From Helichrysum umbraculigerum (Eukaryota > Streptophyta > Magnoliopsida > Asterales > Asteraceae): a stretch of DNA of 64,000 bases. The notes under the pieces were generated by a model. It was not told the origin of the DNA, searched no databases, and was given only the letters and a program-made list of their open reading frames with translations. How positions within the stretch are numbered: position 1 is the stretch's first letter; each line of letters begins with the position of its first letter. The stretch covers positions 145,057,259 through 145,121,258 of the forward strand of contig CATIUR010000003.1 in NCBI GenBank assembly GCA_949592205.1. Direction: 5' to 3'. The position numbers and the translations under genes were made by a program. Shown one piece after another: positions 41,564 through 54,275 of the stretch.

Positions 41564-44500
41564 TGTTAGAGTCAAGCTAGAGACTCGAACAAAAACAAGC
41601 GCTTCTCGGGAGGCAACCCGTGTCTAACATAGTTTTAGTAGTCGTAATAGTAGTTAAAGATAAGTCGTAAGCTAACCCAAATAAGTAGAGAATGATCCTT
41701 AAAATGAATGTTCTAAGTCTTATCTATTTTTATGAACAAAAAGGATGTTTTGCGAAATTACTTCATTGAAATTTTTGTCAAAACTTAAAACTTCCTACTC
41801 CTATTTGTTTGAACTTTATTCTTAGTATCCCTTTCACTCACAAACATGGAAACCTATTAGAGTTAGGAGCCTTAGTCATCTTACAATCCCACTGACATGT
41901 TTCGAGCATTTGAGGTACTTACATATATTTGTGTGAACAAACATGAAATACTGATGCTTAATCTAATAAACATGATTTGTATGTCAATATGTGTATTATG
42001 CTCGAACTCGTTTAAAAATGTGTTCTTTGGATATCTCTATACTTGGCTACCTGATTCAACTGATAATATTGGTATTTCCATATCTGATGTTTGTGCTGCA
42101 GTGAAATTATAGGCAACTAACACTTGTAGTGTGCGATTAGACTCTAAGTCATACACTGGTTTGTTTCATCTTCAAAGCATTCACTTTGATAGGTCATTCG
42201 CAAACCAGTGAATCTATGATTTGGAGAATAATCACTTGTTTGTTAGATCACGTTTATTTGTTCTACTTGTTCAAATGCCAAACAAACAGGGATTGCCGCC
42301 TATGGGTAAAGAATCTTTGAGAATAATGGAAAGGCAACAAGGGGATCTTGTAGTTCATTAAATTTGGAAATATTTGGAGCATTGCTTTGAAGGGAGAAGA
42401 GATACCTCTTTTAGACACATAAATGATTTCTAGTTGTCTATGACTAGTTCATTAAGTAGATCAGCTCAACATTCACAACATGTAACCACATCCTAGAGCT
42501 AAATCTCGCCACATCCTTGATTGCTAGCATAGCGTTGCATGGAACCCGAAACCATCATTCGTCATCACAATACCTACCCACATTCACCTATCCATCCACC
42601 CATCACCACCACCACCGGGAACCATTCATCTGCTATAGTAATGTCACCGCCTACAAGTATACACATAAACATCTCAGAGATATAGGCTGACGTAGGAATG
42701 GCTATCAAAGGATTAGATATGGGATTGATCTCTGCTGATAAGAACAACAATCAGATTCATTGCATCAGTTGTCGGCAAAGATCTCGGGTGATAGATATTT
42801 ATGGTTATTGGATTCAGCACTTTCAGATCATTAGAGAGTCATTTACATCAGCATCTCTTAATGATTAGGATCCTCGTCCAGTTAGCTCTATCCAACATTG
42901 GTGTTTCAAGGTTGACTCCACTTGTGTCCGGAGAATGACATCACTTCACATTATTTTCTATCGTTTTGGAAGTCGAGCTCTCGACTATAACAGCAGCGCT
43001 GCTCGGGAGGCAACCCGTAGAATAAGACGTGTTGAGAGAAAGTGTCAACAAGTGAAGAAAATCTCCGACTATCCTTCACACTTGGACGTACCAGAAATAC
43101 TTTATGAAAACTTCTGCAGATTTACAACTCATTTGCAAATAAATCATTGTCTCAGAAAATAGGAAATAACTTTGAAAACTGATAATTCATGTGTTTCGAG
43201 CATTTGAGGTACTTGCATACTACTTTTATGCATTATGCTCAAACTCGTTTACAAAACACATGTTTTATAAAACTGATTTGTAATAGAAAACATCTTTTCA
43301 AATTCTGAGACAGTGATTTCTCTTTCCATTTGCATACAAATTGAGTTTGAAAAAGGCTACGTCCAACGTGTTCACACCTACGAGATTGATTCATAAGAGA
43401 ATGATGAATGAATAAACCAATAGCAAGATGCTTGAAGCCGAGCCGATCTTCATGGATGCAGAAAAAAAGATCTTGGCAACGTCTCTTTTCAGCAAATTCA
43501 GACTCTCAGCTTCAGTGCAGCTCGCTATCTGGGGAGTGTCTTAACCCTTTACCCTCTTTTGTTTATGATTCTGTATATTATTTGCCTTGTTAAGTTTGTT
43601 AAAGTAGTCTATACTCTATCCTAAGCTTATTACTAAGTGTGGGATTCCAACCCAAAACAAACACTTGAGAAACATTTTCTTACATGTTTAAACTCTAAGT
43701 GTGGGATTCTACTTTCAGTAAATCTCAACTCAAGAGAACATTAGGGACAATGTTCCTCTAAGTGTGGGATAGCAGGTATAGAATACCTTGGTAGTTTTTT
43801 AGGATTTTTAATGTCTGAAATAGCAAACTCATAAAATGTTCCTCAAATTTTTCAAAATTTTTCAAGAAAATTAAAAAGTATGAGCTAAATCATCTGATTA
43901 ACTCTGCTATTTTTGAGTCATAAAGTCTTTGGAGAGGAGCTATTTTCAAATATGAGTAAAATATTTTGGAATCTAGGGAAAATAAGGTAGAAATATCTTA
44001 AGCAAGAAATGATAATCTAATAGGAAGCATGACGAAGCACATACAACCCTAATTGCAGTGAGGTATCTTGAGCCTAAAAGCATTCATCTTTAATGCTTCA
44101 CTATTCATTTCTTGTGTGTGCCAATGCATGTATCTCTGAATTAGAACTTGCTCTTGACATACGCTTCGAGACCACATTGGTGTGTATCGTACGCGGTATA
44201 GGTGCAATTAGATGACCTTGACATTCCCTAGGAATTAAACCACTTTTTACATATCTCTTGAAGCCCAAAACCCTTCCGATACTCATTTTTAGTATCGATG
44301 ATCCGCCTAGTAAACCCTGTTGAGCCTAAACCTTTCATTTCATAAAACCCTCATCATTAAACCCTACTTCCCAAAATATCCCCAAAACTTATCTTAGAAT
44401 TTCTAAGGTTATGAGGAACATCTTTTAGAATATCCGCTTCACTTATCCTACCACTTTCGTGTTCTCCAAAAGATTATCTCTCTTGAGAATCCCTGGTGCG

Positions 44501-45282
44501 TAAAATTGGCACCATGAAAAGACTCGAAATGTTCAAGATAAGGGATTTATGAAAGAATCAAAAGAAAAATATCCTTGGAAATTCTCTGGCAAAGAAGTTC
44601 TGAAGAAGAAAAAGAAAATAGAAAAATAGAAAAAAGCAGAATAAGAAAATAGAAAAAAAAGAAAAGCAGAAAAGAAAAGAAAAATAGTTCCGCAAGAATA
44701 AAGCTAAGTCCTTCAAAGTATCATCCTCGCAAGATGAACATGATAGAAGATCGATAGCTATCTCCTTTCCGTTCTAGAATAAAGTTATTCATGATCTCAG
44801 TAGTTTTAAAGATAAGCCAAACCCTTACAACCCAAATATACCACTATCCATACCCTTTAACCCTCACCAAACACTACAACCCTCATGAATGTCTTGGGAT
44901 AATTAGCATTGTCCTCACCTAAGTGGTGGAGATCCGATTCTCGACCAAGCCTATGACGATGAGTGTTGCATGACTGGCTATTTGAGCGATTTCATTTGTT
45001 CTATATTGATAGGAAACCCGATACACTTTGAGTGAATTGAGTGACCACCTTTAGTGAAATCGCCTAGTCATGTGTACTCCAAGATCATAAGATTTGGAAG
45101 TATGCCTAAGAGAATCTTTTCTTGTTTAAGGAAGGATCATCTTTTCTTTCCCAATAATCCTAATATTATCTTACTTATATCTGGAGGTGGTAACTCTTTA
45201 AAAATATATTGACTCGCTCTAAAAATGTTTTCAAAAACTGAGTGTTGCTTGAGGACAAGCAACGTCTAAGTGTGGGATAACT
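41564..45282 (+). other. Non-coding internal region of the Athila-like element
   Basis: No recognisable gene. Two related modules start with GCGCTnCTCGGGAGGCAACCCG (41600 and 42990); each is followed by TTTCGAGCATTTGAGGTACTT (41898 and 43196) and CTC(A/G)AACTCGTTTA. CTAAGTGTGGGAT occurs at about 43632, 43690, 43757 and 45266. An A/G-only-like stretch lies at 44590-44692. TTGCTTGAGGACAAGCAA near 45244 is an 18-bp near-palindrome close to the 3' LTR. These are known hallmarks of Athila/Tat 3' regions. Confidence 0.75.
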
Positions 45283-47851
45283 TGATGTGACACAAAAAGT
45301 CACGTTTTTAAGTACGATATTCCGCACTTTTTGGACACATCTTTAGTGAAAACATTCCAAAACAATCATTATTTACTAAAATTCACTAAAGTGCTCCAAA
45401 TATAGGCGTTGCTACAAAAATCACTAAAAACGTCCAAATAATGAGCAAAACAGAGCGAATAAACAACAACCAATTCTCACACCCTCATTTACCTTATGAT
45501 AAGCACATTCTAACCTTATGATATGTTGTAATAGGTAAAAACGAGACGGTAGAATCAAGAATCATGCAAATTGGGTGAAGAACGGAAGAGATACAGCTTC
45601 TACAGATCGTTAAAAGTCATTCCAAACATGCTTGAGTTACACACATCCAATTTCTATGAAATTGGCACCATTAGAAGCGTAACGGAATTACGAGATCATA
45701 GGCGAAAGAATCAAGTCAAACGGACGCATAACGAAGAAGATACGGGCGTTTTAAGCAACGAACGAAAACCAAAGGAACCCGTATACGGCCCTGGAGACCG
45801 TATACGGCCCCATGCACACCGTATACGGCCCCCTTGACCCCGTATACGGCCCTCCTAAGGCCAATTGGTCTCCGTTCGTGCTTCGTTTGCTTGTATGTGC
45901 GTGCTTCGTGACTTGTACGGCTGATTTCACCCTTTGCCTATAAATAGGGCCTTCATCCTCCAACCATTCTACACTTCATTCTCATTTATCATTTCTCACT
46001 TTCTCTCTCACACACTCTCTCTCTACTTTCTCTCTCTAGGTTCTCTCTCTAGTCTCTCTCTCTAGTTTCTTGCTAGGGTTTTTAACCCTTGGACTAGTGA
46101 GAAGATTAGTGGGGGAATCCTTTTCTTTACTTTTAGATTAGTTATGTAATAAATTAGTAGAGGCTAGCTTATGTAATGCTCTGATTTTATGAAGAAATAC
46201 AAGTGTTATTCTGCTCACAATTCGTATCGGTATTATCTACCTTTCTATTATTAATTTGTCATAATGTTCTTGTTTGATGTTTGTGATTTATTAATATTAG
46301 AAATGTTTATTGATATGCTTTGTAATTAGTTGCTTGTATGTTTGCCATGATTTAAATAGTAGTGATGATGTTACTTCAAATATATGATATTGGGATAACA
46401 TCATTATGAAACAACGGAGGTAACGTTATACGGATTTCATTTATATAGCGCCGGAAACATCACTAATGTGTGGAGTACGGAATGTGGAAGCTATGAAAGT
46501 CGTGGGCACAATCCGTTGTGGAATAATGTTCCCGATTATTATATAAATGGGAGTTGTTTTACTTTGTTATCAGTCTAAACTTATCCTGAATATAGACTTT
46601 ATCGTTCACCCTTTCCAGTCTTTCACGTGACTATTGCCCTTAGGATAGGACTTTGCAAACCCGAATACTACGTAAACATAGTTATCTATGTTACAGTATG
46701 AAGCTATGAGACTCCGTTAAATGGCACTGTACTTCGTATAGCGTTGGAAACACCTCGTGTGGAGTACAAATACGTGGAAGCTAAGGAAATTCCGTAGGAT
46801 CATCTCATCGTAGATTACCTAGAAGTCACCGTTCTAGAACATGGTCTAGGATACATAAAGCTGTGGAAATGCTAAACCTTAAAAGTACTATACACCGTGA
46901 GTATACTTAGATATATACAAGCTGTGGAAATACTTAATGCAGTGTACACTGTGAGTATACCTAGGGATGAACGACTGATTGTAAAGGAGGGTCTAATTCA
47001 AGACGGAAGTATTTGAGCTTAACTAATAGAATATGAGTTTTGAAAAGAAAGCAAGGAGTCGGCTGTATTCCCAGATGCTTAAACCCCTTAACTATTCATA
47101 ACCGATAGTTTAGAATAACATAGTTAAATAACCAGTACACATTTAGATGACACATTTAGGTTTAGGTGTTAAGAAAGGTCAGAGTATCCTTAATGGCAGT
47201 TTGTTACCTCATGCATGCACCCCGGAATTATCTCCAGAGACTCACTATTCTGTCACAGGGTAGTTGAGCAAGGGTCACTGTACCGTCACAAGGGCAGTGT
47301 TGGGGGGTTGAGCAACCTGTTCTGATCAGAATCACCATAGCCTAGGTACTCAGTGACATACTAATTTAGAACCGGAACTAAATAAGTAGGGTCCTAGTGT
47401 TTACACCTAAGTTTATTTGTTTGTCAACTGAATGTGTCCCCATATAATCATCATCTCTGCACATACACTATCCTAAATCATGGTGAACCACGTCTTTGTT
47501 ATCCTTAGGTGTTACATATGCTAGTCTCCCTTTACTTTTATGCTTTATAAGTTTTAGTAGTTTAGCTAGATAAAAACCAAAAACAATCACCTATCCACTT
47601 ATTCAAACCCTAGCTTGAAAGTTAGTTTATCGGAACGAGCTCTGTTTCAATTCTACCGTCGTGAGGAACGACCCTAGATCATCCTTACCGCATACTCGTA
47701 TCAAGGTATTCGTACCAGTACCAGTAGGTAGTATGGAGGTTTAGGCTCCCCCGACTATTATAAATTTAAAACTACCACCTGACGCCGCGCCTAGTGGAAA
47801 GGTCTGAAATGATAGGAAGCAATTCCTGAACCGACCGCTGGGTGCGCGTCA
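45283..47851 (+). repeat. 3' LTR of the Athila-like element
   Basis: TGATGTGACACAAAAAGTC ... GGGTGCGCGTCA, 2569 bp. Four CCGTATACGG units (45778-45850), TATAAATA at 45939-45946, CT-rich region at 46000-46070. It shows the empty site of solo LTR copy D. Confidence 0.9.
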
Positions 47852-47856
47852 GACCT

Positions 47857-49147
47857 TTCGCAAATGCAAATCTTTCAACAGATTTTCACCAGACATCTCC
47901 TCCAAACTCTCCACAACTACAAATTTTCAAACGAATTTTTGTAAACAAAAATTTTCGACGTGTTACCAATGACAAGGATTTTCAACATAATTAATTGACC
48001 TCAAGTTTTTCAACAGATTCTTATCAATTCAAGTTTTCAGTAGATTTAAATCAGCAAAGATTGTTAAACAAAAATCTCCCCACGAAATGTTTTATGAAGT
48101 TTTCAAAATCCATAAGTTATTAACAAAAATTACTGAAATTACGATGATATTCTTTCTTATCCGAATGAAACCATATATATGAACCAACACTTGATTTTCA
48201 CTCAATTCCTCGCTATGATCTAAACCCTAGTCCCACTTTGAAAATAGACACGACTAACAGTACGAAATGGCAACACGCAGTCTTACAAAGACAGGTCGAG
48301 ACGGATTTTATAGGGATTAACCTCTCCTTCATTTGCAATATCACTGTTTTAGTAAAACATTATTCCGTAGGTGATGACAAGTCTCACTATAGACAGTTAC
48401 GTGTCAGACGACGACCTATTCTATGAGGGACCGATGACATTCCCCTGCCTACTTACTTTGGACAACGATAACAACTTATGCATTAGAACACCTGCGGGTC
48501 TTTTAACGATTTACATGCTGAATATACGTTCCAACAGTTTATATTGGATGTAATCCAACGATTCACTCACATTTTCGCAACTCATGGTTGGGATGTTATC
48601 CGCCATACTCATACAAAACTTGCTACATAATCATGTTTGATCACTATCTTGACATGTTCGACGAACGATCTCCTCATAATGCAAAACGTATCATCTAATC
48701 GTAACCTCATCACTATTTGACCTGTTTTATCAACAAATTACTCATACGCCTTATTGGATCATGATTGATCACTACACGATCTGACTACTATTCAAACAAG
48801 GGAATAGTCTTTATTAGACTACTACTTTAACAACAAAGGCAAGGATTGACCATTTTTTTTTACAAATTCAGGCTGGTTAGCATAATTCAGAAATTTCACT
48901 TCAAAATTACGGATAAAACTTTCTCTCCGTACATGATAATCAACCAAGATCGAAACACCTCCTCTCTCTTTCTTTTCCTGGTGATATCTAAGAATTCCGT
49001 CAAAATCATTGTTATGAGAAAAACCTATCCATAGTTCCTCCGGTTTCCGGTGGAACTCCAATCTTAACAAGGGGAGAAGGCGAAACGAGAGTTCTCTCTC
49101 CTAAATTTAGAGAAACTACCTATACGATTACCATACGCGATAATTAT
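47857..49147 (+). pseudogene. Decayed internal sequence of the outer Ty3
   Basis: This continues the outer element after the GACCT duplication. All frames are full of stops and no Gag, protease or RT motif survives, although it lies where those genes should be. The short open frames at 48238-48553 and 48846-49034 are not recognisable. Confidence 0.5.
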
Positions 49148-50797
49148 CGATCATAAAGTCTCAAACATATCTATGGTCAAAAGGATCTCAACATGAGGCA
49201 ACATCGATGGGTCGAGTTGCTTACCGATTATGATTGCGAGATCCGTTATCATTCAGGCAAGGCAAATGTTGTTGCCGATGCCCTCAGTCGAAAGGAACGT
49301 GTAAAACCACTTCAAGTTCGAGCCCTCAGTATGACAATTCACAATGATCTCATCATACAAATCATCACTGCTCAACTCGAAGCACTCAAATATGAAAACA
49401 TCAAAAACGAGTTCTTGCGTGGCATGGACCAAAAATTTGAAATCAAACCAAACGGGGCCAGATACTTCATTAACCGAATCTGGTTGCCTAGTTTAGGGAA
49501 CCTACGAGACTTGGTGATGGATGAAGCTCACAAGTCCAAATACTCTATACATCCTGGATCTGATAAGATGTATTATGGCATCAAAGAGTTGTATTGGTGG
49601 CCAAACATGAAAGCTGACATCGCCACATATGTCGGCAAAATCCTCACATGCTCTTAAGTCAAAGCAGAATATCAAAAACCTTCCGGCTTACTTCAACAAC
49701 CGGAAATCCCTCAATGGAAATGGGAGCAGATCTCCATGGATTTCATCACCAAACTTCCAAAAACATCGAGCGGTTGCGATACTATTTGGGTAATCGTCGA
49801 TCGTCTCACCAAATATGCTCATTTCCCAGCCATCAAGGAAACCGATAAAATGGAACGCCTCACACGAATCTATCTCAAGGAAATTGTATCCTGACACGGC
49901 GTTCCCATCTCGATTATCTCCGACAGGGATAGTCGTTTCACATCTCACTTTTGGCAATCACTTTAAAAATCATTGGGTACTCGTCTGGATATGACTACTG
50001 CATATCATCCTCAAACCGACGGCCAAAGTGAACGAACTTTTCAAACACTGGAAGACATGCTACGGGCTTGCGTAGTTGATTTCGGTGCAAACTGGGAACA
50101 TCACTTACCGTTGTGTGAATTCTCATACAACAACAGTTATCATTCCAGCATCAAGGCTGCACCATTCAAGGAACTGTACGGTCGTAAGTGTCGCTCGCCT
50201 ATCTGTTAGACCGAAGTTGGGGATAGCCAACTCATGGGTCCAAAAATCATACACGAAACCACCGAGAAAATCGTTGGTATCCAAAACCGGCTGAAAGTCG
50301 CACGCGATCGTCAGAAGAGTTACGCTGACGTGAGACGCAAGCATCTCGAGTTCCAGGTTGGGGATCGAGTATTGCTCAAAGTATCACCTTGGAAAGGTGT
50401 CATTCGCTTCGGTAAACGCAGGAAGTTAAATCCCAGGTAAATTGGGCCTTTTGAGATCCTCGAGAGGATTGGTCCAGTGGCATATCGACTGCAGCTGCCA
50501 CCCGAACTCATCAGCGTGCATCCCACCTTTCAAATTTCTAATATGAAAAAATGCTTGTTTGATGAGACACTTACCATTCCACTCGACAAAATCCGTATCG
50601 ATGATAAACTTCATTTCGTCGAGGAACCCGCTGAAATCATGGATCGTGAGGTCAAACAACTCAAACAAAGTCGTATTCCCATCGTTAATGTCAGGTGGAA
50701 TTCGCGGCGTGGTCCAGAATTCACTTGGGAACGGGAAGACCTGATGCGACTCAAATATCCTCATCTATTCACGGATCCATCACCAACCACGACTTGA
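49148..50797 (+). pseudogene. Outer Ty3 pol remnant: RNase H end, integrase, chromodomain-like end
   Basis: Starts at the TDHKSL-equivalent position of RNase H, continues through VADALSRK, the integrase zinc finger, MDFITKLP, TAYHPQTDGQ and GDRVLLKV, and ends with VRWNSRRGPEFTWERED. From 49157 on, the whole stretch is in one frame but has five premature stops (about 49655, 49892, 49964, 50206, 50438), two of them at conserved Gln or Trp codons. It is homologous to the inner minus-strand pol (16735-18300) with frequent changes. It follows decayed sequence where RT should be and is dead. Confidence 0.88.
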
Positions 50798-50819
50798 GCT
50801 CAATTTCGGGACGAAATTC

Positions 50820-50836
50820 TCTCAACAAGGGGAGAA
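50820..50836 (+). other. Polypurine tract of the outer Ty3
   Basis: CAACAAGGGGAGAATG runs directly into the 3' LTR start at 50837. Confidence 0.8.
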
Positions 50837-53800
50837 TGTAACACCCGACAAATTAGGACTAGTAATTAGGTCCTAATCACTTTGTTTATACATGTAATTA
50901 GTTATGTTTGGGGCTAATTATGTGTATCATTATGTATATGGGATTATATACACACGCATGCGATTTGTTTAAATCGTACATTTTACTATCGGATGAAATC
51001 CGACACGTACGGACGTTGGTAAAACTTTTTAATAAATAACATAAATCTATTTGATATTTAAATAGTAGTTATTTACATCATATTATTATGTATTAATAAT
51101 ATACGGAACAATGTACGTTTTATTTAAAACGTAACTGACACGAATTAAACGAGCGAAACGCGCCCGACAGACGAAATAAAACAAAGTTATATTTTTATAA
51201 CTTAAAACTAAGTATTTTGATAAAATACTTCGAGTAAAAGTAGTACGATTACACGTAAACAGTTATAAGGTTTAAAAACGTTACCCAATTTAAATAAACG
51301 TACAATTCGCAACCGACAACCAAATGAAAATCCAAATATTATTTTGGTAACATAATATATACTATTTTATAGTGAAACTTTCATTAAAAATATCGAGTCT
51401 TAAAATATCACCGAAACGTATTATATTAAACGTATAACGTAACGACAATTCGAAGCATAACGACCACGGAGCATAACATAACTTCGGGGAACAATTTAAC
51501 ACACCCACATGGGGTGGGACCCACTTAAAATATGCTGGAAACTAGCCCCATGCCCACCCCTCTCCTCCTTGATGATTACTTCACTTCACCACACCATACC
51601 TCATTCACCATCTCCTCACTCTTTGATTTCTCTCCTCCTTCTCTCTATTCTCTCTCTCTCTAAAACGACTTGGAGGTGGTCACCAGATACCACCACAATC
51701 CCCTATCACCACCAAACATCTAACATACAACCGTCATAGAGCCACCATCGGCCGCCACTCGAAAAATCAAGAAAACGCAAGGAAAAGAGCTCTCGGCTTA
51801 GTTTCTTTGTCTCATCATCATTTTCTTTGTAAGGAACTTCATCACTCATTAGTTTTACTTTCTTAACATATATATACATGTTAGTATGCTCACTCAACCA
51901 TAAAATGTCCAAATAATAAACCGAAACGCGATTTAAAACTCGAAAACTGGAGCTTAATCTTCCTGTCCAGATTCTGTTCAAACTTCAACTATTTTTATAA
52001 AATTCATTTCTTAATGAAAAATGACGTTCCTTAAACCTAAAATGAAGTACAAGAAGTTATCTTTCTAACAAAATTAGTCTTGTGACTTTTCAACTCAGTT
52101 TACTACTCGAAAACATTTTTCTCCGGTGACATAGGTTTACTGTTCCGGCGGACAGAAATTTCCGTCTACTTCTCGAGACTATATCTCGAGTTCTAGACCT
52201 CAAAAACGTATGAGACCACTTGGAAAATCTTCGTATGAATGTCGTCTACAAAAAGTTCTTCTATGGCCTGACTCGAAAACCCACGGATATAAGTGTAAAA
52301 ATAGGATCTTTGGACTGAACTCACTTCCGAACCAAATCTGACCACTCCTCATGTTTATTTTTGTTAAAAATAGTAAACCAAGATATAAAATTACCATAAA
52401 GTGCAGAAATAAACTCGACACCTAGGAAAATATGTGTGATTTTTTGTTATGCTTTATTCGGGCTAGAAGATGGATAAATCGAGTGACTTATAGAGTCAAA
52501 AATCTGAAAATTTAAAGATTAGGGGCTGTTTTAGTCATTTTACAAAACCGACACTCCGGTCAACCATAAAACGTAACGACAATTTTCTAAAGCTTATTTA
52601 ACATATTTAAGACTTCCCTAAAAGTTTCGGGTTAAACCGAACACGTTTGACCTAGTCAACAAAAACGAACCCTTAAACGAAATCGGAAATCACACCTGCG
52701 ACAATACCATTGTCGCATGAACAGTGTCCGAGAATACCCCATTGTCGCATACCTTATTGTCGGAATCGATTATCGGATAATTGAGTACTTTCACGATTGT
52801 CGCATGAAACCAGATTGTCGTAATAACTATTGTCGTATAAAACTCGATTGTCGTAGCATCATTGTCGCAAAAACTAATACTTTCATACTTGAAACCGTCT
52901 CATAATTGCTATTGTCTCATGAATAGTGAATCCTTATTGTCTCATGAATAGTAACTCCCGATAATCGCTATTGTCTCATGAATAGTAATTGCTATTGTCT
53001 CATGAATAGTAACTCCCGATAATCGCTATTGTCTCATGAATAGTAATTGCTATTGTCTCATGAATAGTACCTTCGTGATTGTCTCATAAACAGTGTCCAA
53101 CTCTAACTTTGTATAACCGACTTTCCAACAGACAATATCACGATAAACTTGATTTAACGTCAATGACAAAAATACAATAAGTGGAATAACTCGGAAACAT
53201 ATGACACATATACTTTTGTAAGTATACAACGAGACAAACATAATAATAATGCTTTTAATAACCATTATTACAAAACTCACCAACGGGCTGTACATGTTTT
53301 CAAAACACATACAAACAACCAAATCATTTGGACATTACTAGTTGAATGAGCAACTAGCATAGATGGTCTGTTAAGACATCTACATATATTTATAACCATC
53401 GCGTGTCGTGGACACCCTCAGGTTACAAGTCTTCGGACATCACTACTCGGCTAATCAAACCAAGTTTATTAATTTAAACTCTCAAGACTCAGGTGAGTCT
53501 CATGACCCCTCTTTTACTGTTTTACTCAGGGGTGTGATATCATTGCTCGTTTTGTTTTACAATATGAACGCAAGTACCATTCGAAATCAAATACTACATG
53601 AGTTGTTTTCACTAATCAATTTAAAGCCCTCCACAACATAGTTTGGTAATCTGTAGTGTGAATGTTAGTATATGATATCATATAGGATTGACAATCCTCG
53701 TCCGGGTTAGCAAGCACTAACTGGTCAAACGGACGTATTAGCATTTGGGTAGACGAGTGTGGATTAGGCACTCGTAGGAGGCACCTCGATCGGAATTCCT

Positions 53801-54270
53801 TAATTGGACCCGACCCTCAAGTTAAGCTCAGACTATGTGCTCATGGCTGTATAACTTTTATTTTGCTTGATTGCATTTTAAATTCAATTAAATCTTGCGG
53901 TTCATACAAATATGTGTTGACATACAAACATGTGAGCTCACCAGCGTTTCGCTGACCCATTTTAGCATGTATCACAGGTACCCAGCAGTAGTTTGGACTG
54001 CCCGACAGGACACTTAGCTCGAGTCATCATGCAAACTATCAGAGATTTAGATGCATTATTATATTTTGTATAAATTAATTATGTATTTAAATCTCTCAAT
54101 TTCAAACGAGCTAATGTAAACTATCCTTTTGATGTAAAACTTTTGTTTAATCAATACAAGTTGTAAAACGACGCATGTAGTGGTCGTTCATTATATATTT
54201 GTGCTTTGTTTATCGATTAGTCGCGCCCCGACCCGATTCGCTTCCGCAACCCGAACTTGGGGGTGCGACA
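50837..54270 (+). repeat. 3' LTR of outer Ty3 element
   Basis: TGTAACACCCGACAAATTAG ... GGGGGTGCGACA, followed by AGATT. Collinear with 10595-14018. Its motif array (52690-53097) has more complete TATTGTCTCATGAATAGTAA units than the 5' LTR, and a small deletion and replacement near 51441-51466 distinguishes the two. Confidence 0.9.
52690..53097. repeat. Motif array in the outer 3' LTR
   Basis: Counterpart of 12459-12840: ATTGTCG-type motifs, then about six TATTGTCTCATGAATAGTAA-type units, some joined by CTCCCGATAATCG. Unit number and order differ from the 5' LTR, which shows expansion or contraction after insertion. Confidence 0.85.
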
Positions 54271-54275
54271 AGATT

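Larger units (their letters stand above)
36218..47851 (+). mobile_element. Non-autonomous Athila-like LTR element (LARD type)
   Basis: LTRs at 36218-40680 (with a nested solo LTR) and 45283-47851, flanked by GACCT at 36213-36217 and 47852-47856. The primer site TGGCGCCGCTGCCGGAGA matches the tRNA-Asp type used by Athila/Tat elements. The 4.6-kb internal part has a Gag-knuckle-like ORF, two GGGAGGCAACCCG modules and repeated CTAAGTGTGGGAT motifs but no protease, RT or integrase. It would need enzymes from another element. Confidence 0.88.
10595..54270 (+). mobile_element. Outer Ty3/gypsy (Tekay-like) element hosting all nested insertions
   Basis: Two LTRs of about 3.43 kb (10595-14018 and 50837-54270) in the same orientation are flanked by AGATT at 10590-10594 and 54271-54275. 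A tRNA-iMet-type primer site follows the left LTR and a purine tract precedes the right one. The pol remnant ends in a Tekay/Del-type C-terminus. Without the insertions (14321-32984, 33702-35842, 36218-47851) little remains between the LTRs: a leader, a short coiled-coil ORF, about 1.3 kb of decayed sequence, and the RNase H tail plus integrase. Gag, protease and most of the reverse transcriptase are missing, so this copy cannot move by itself. Confidence 0.9.
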
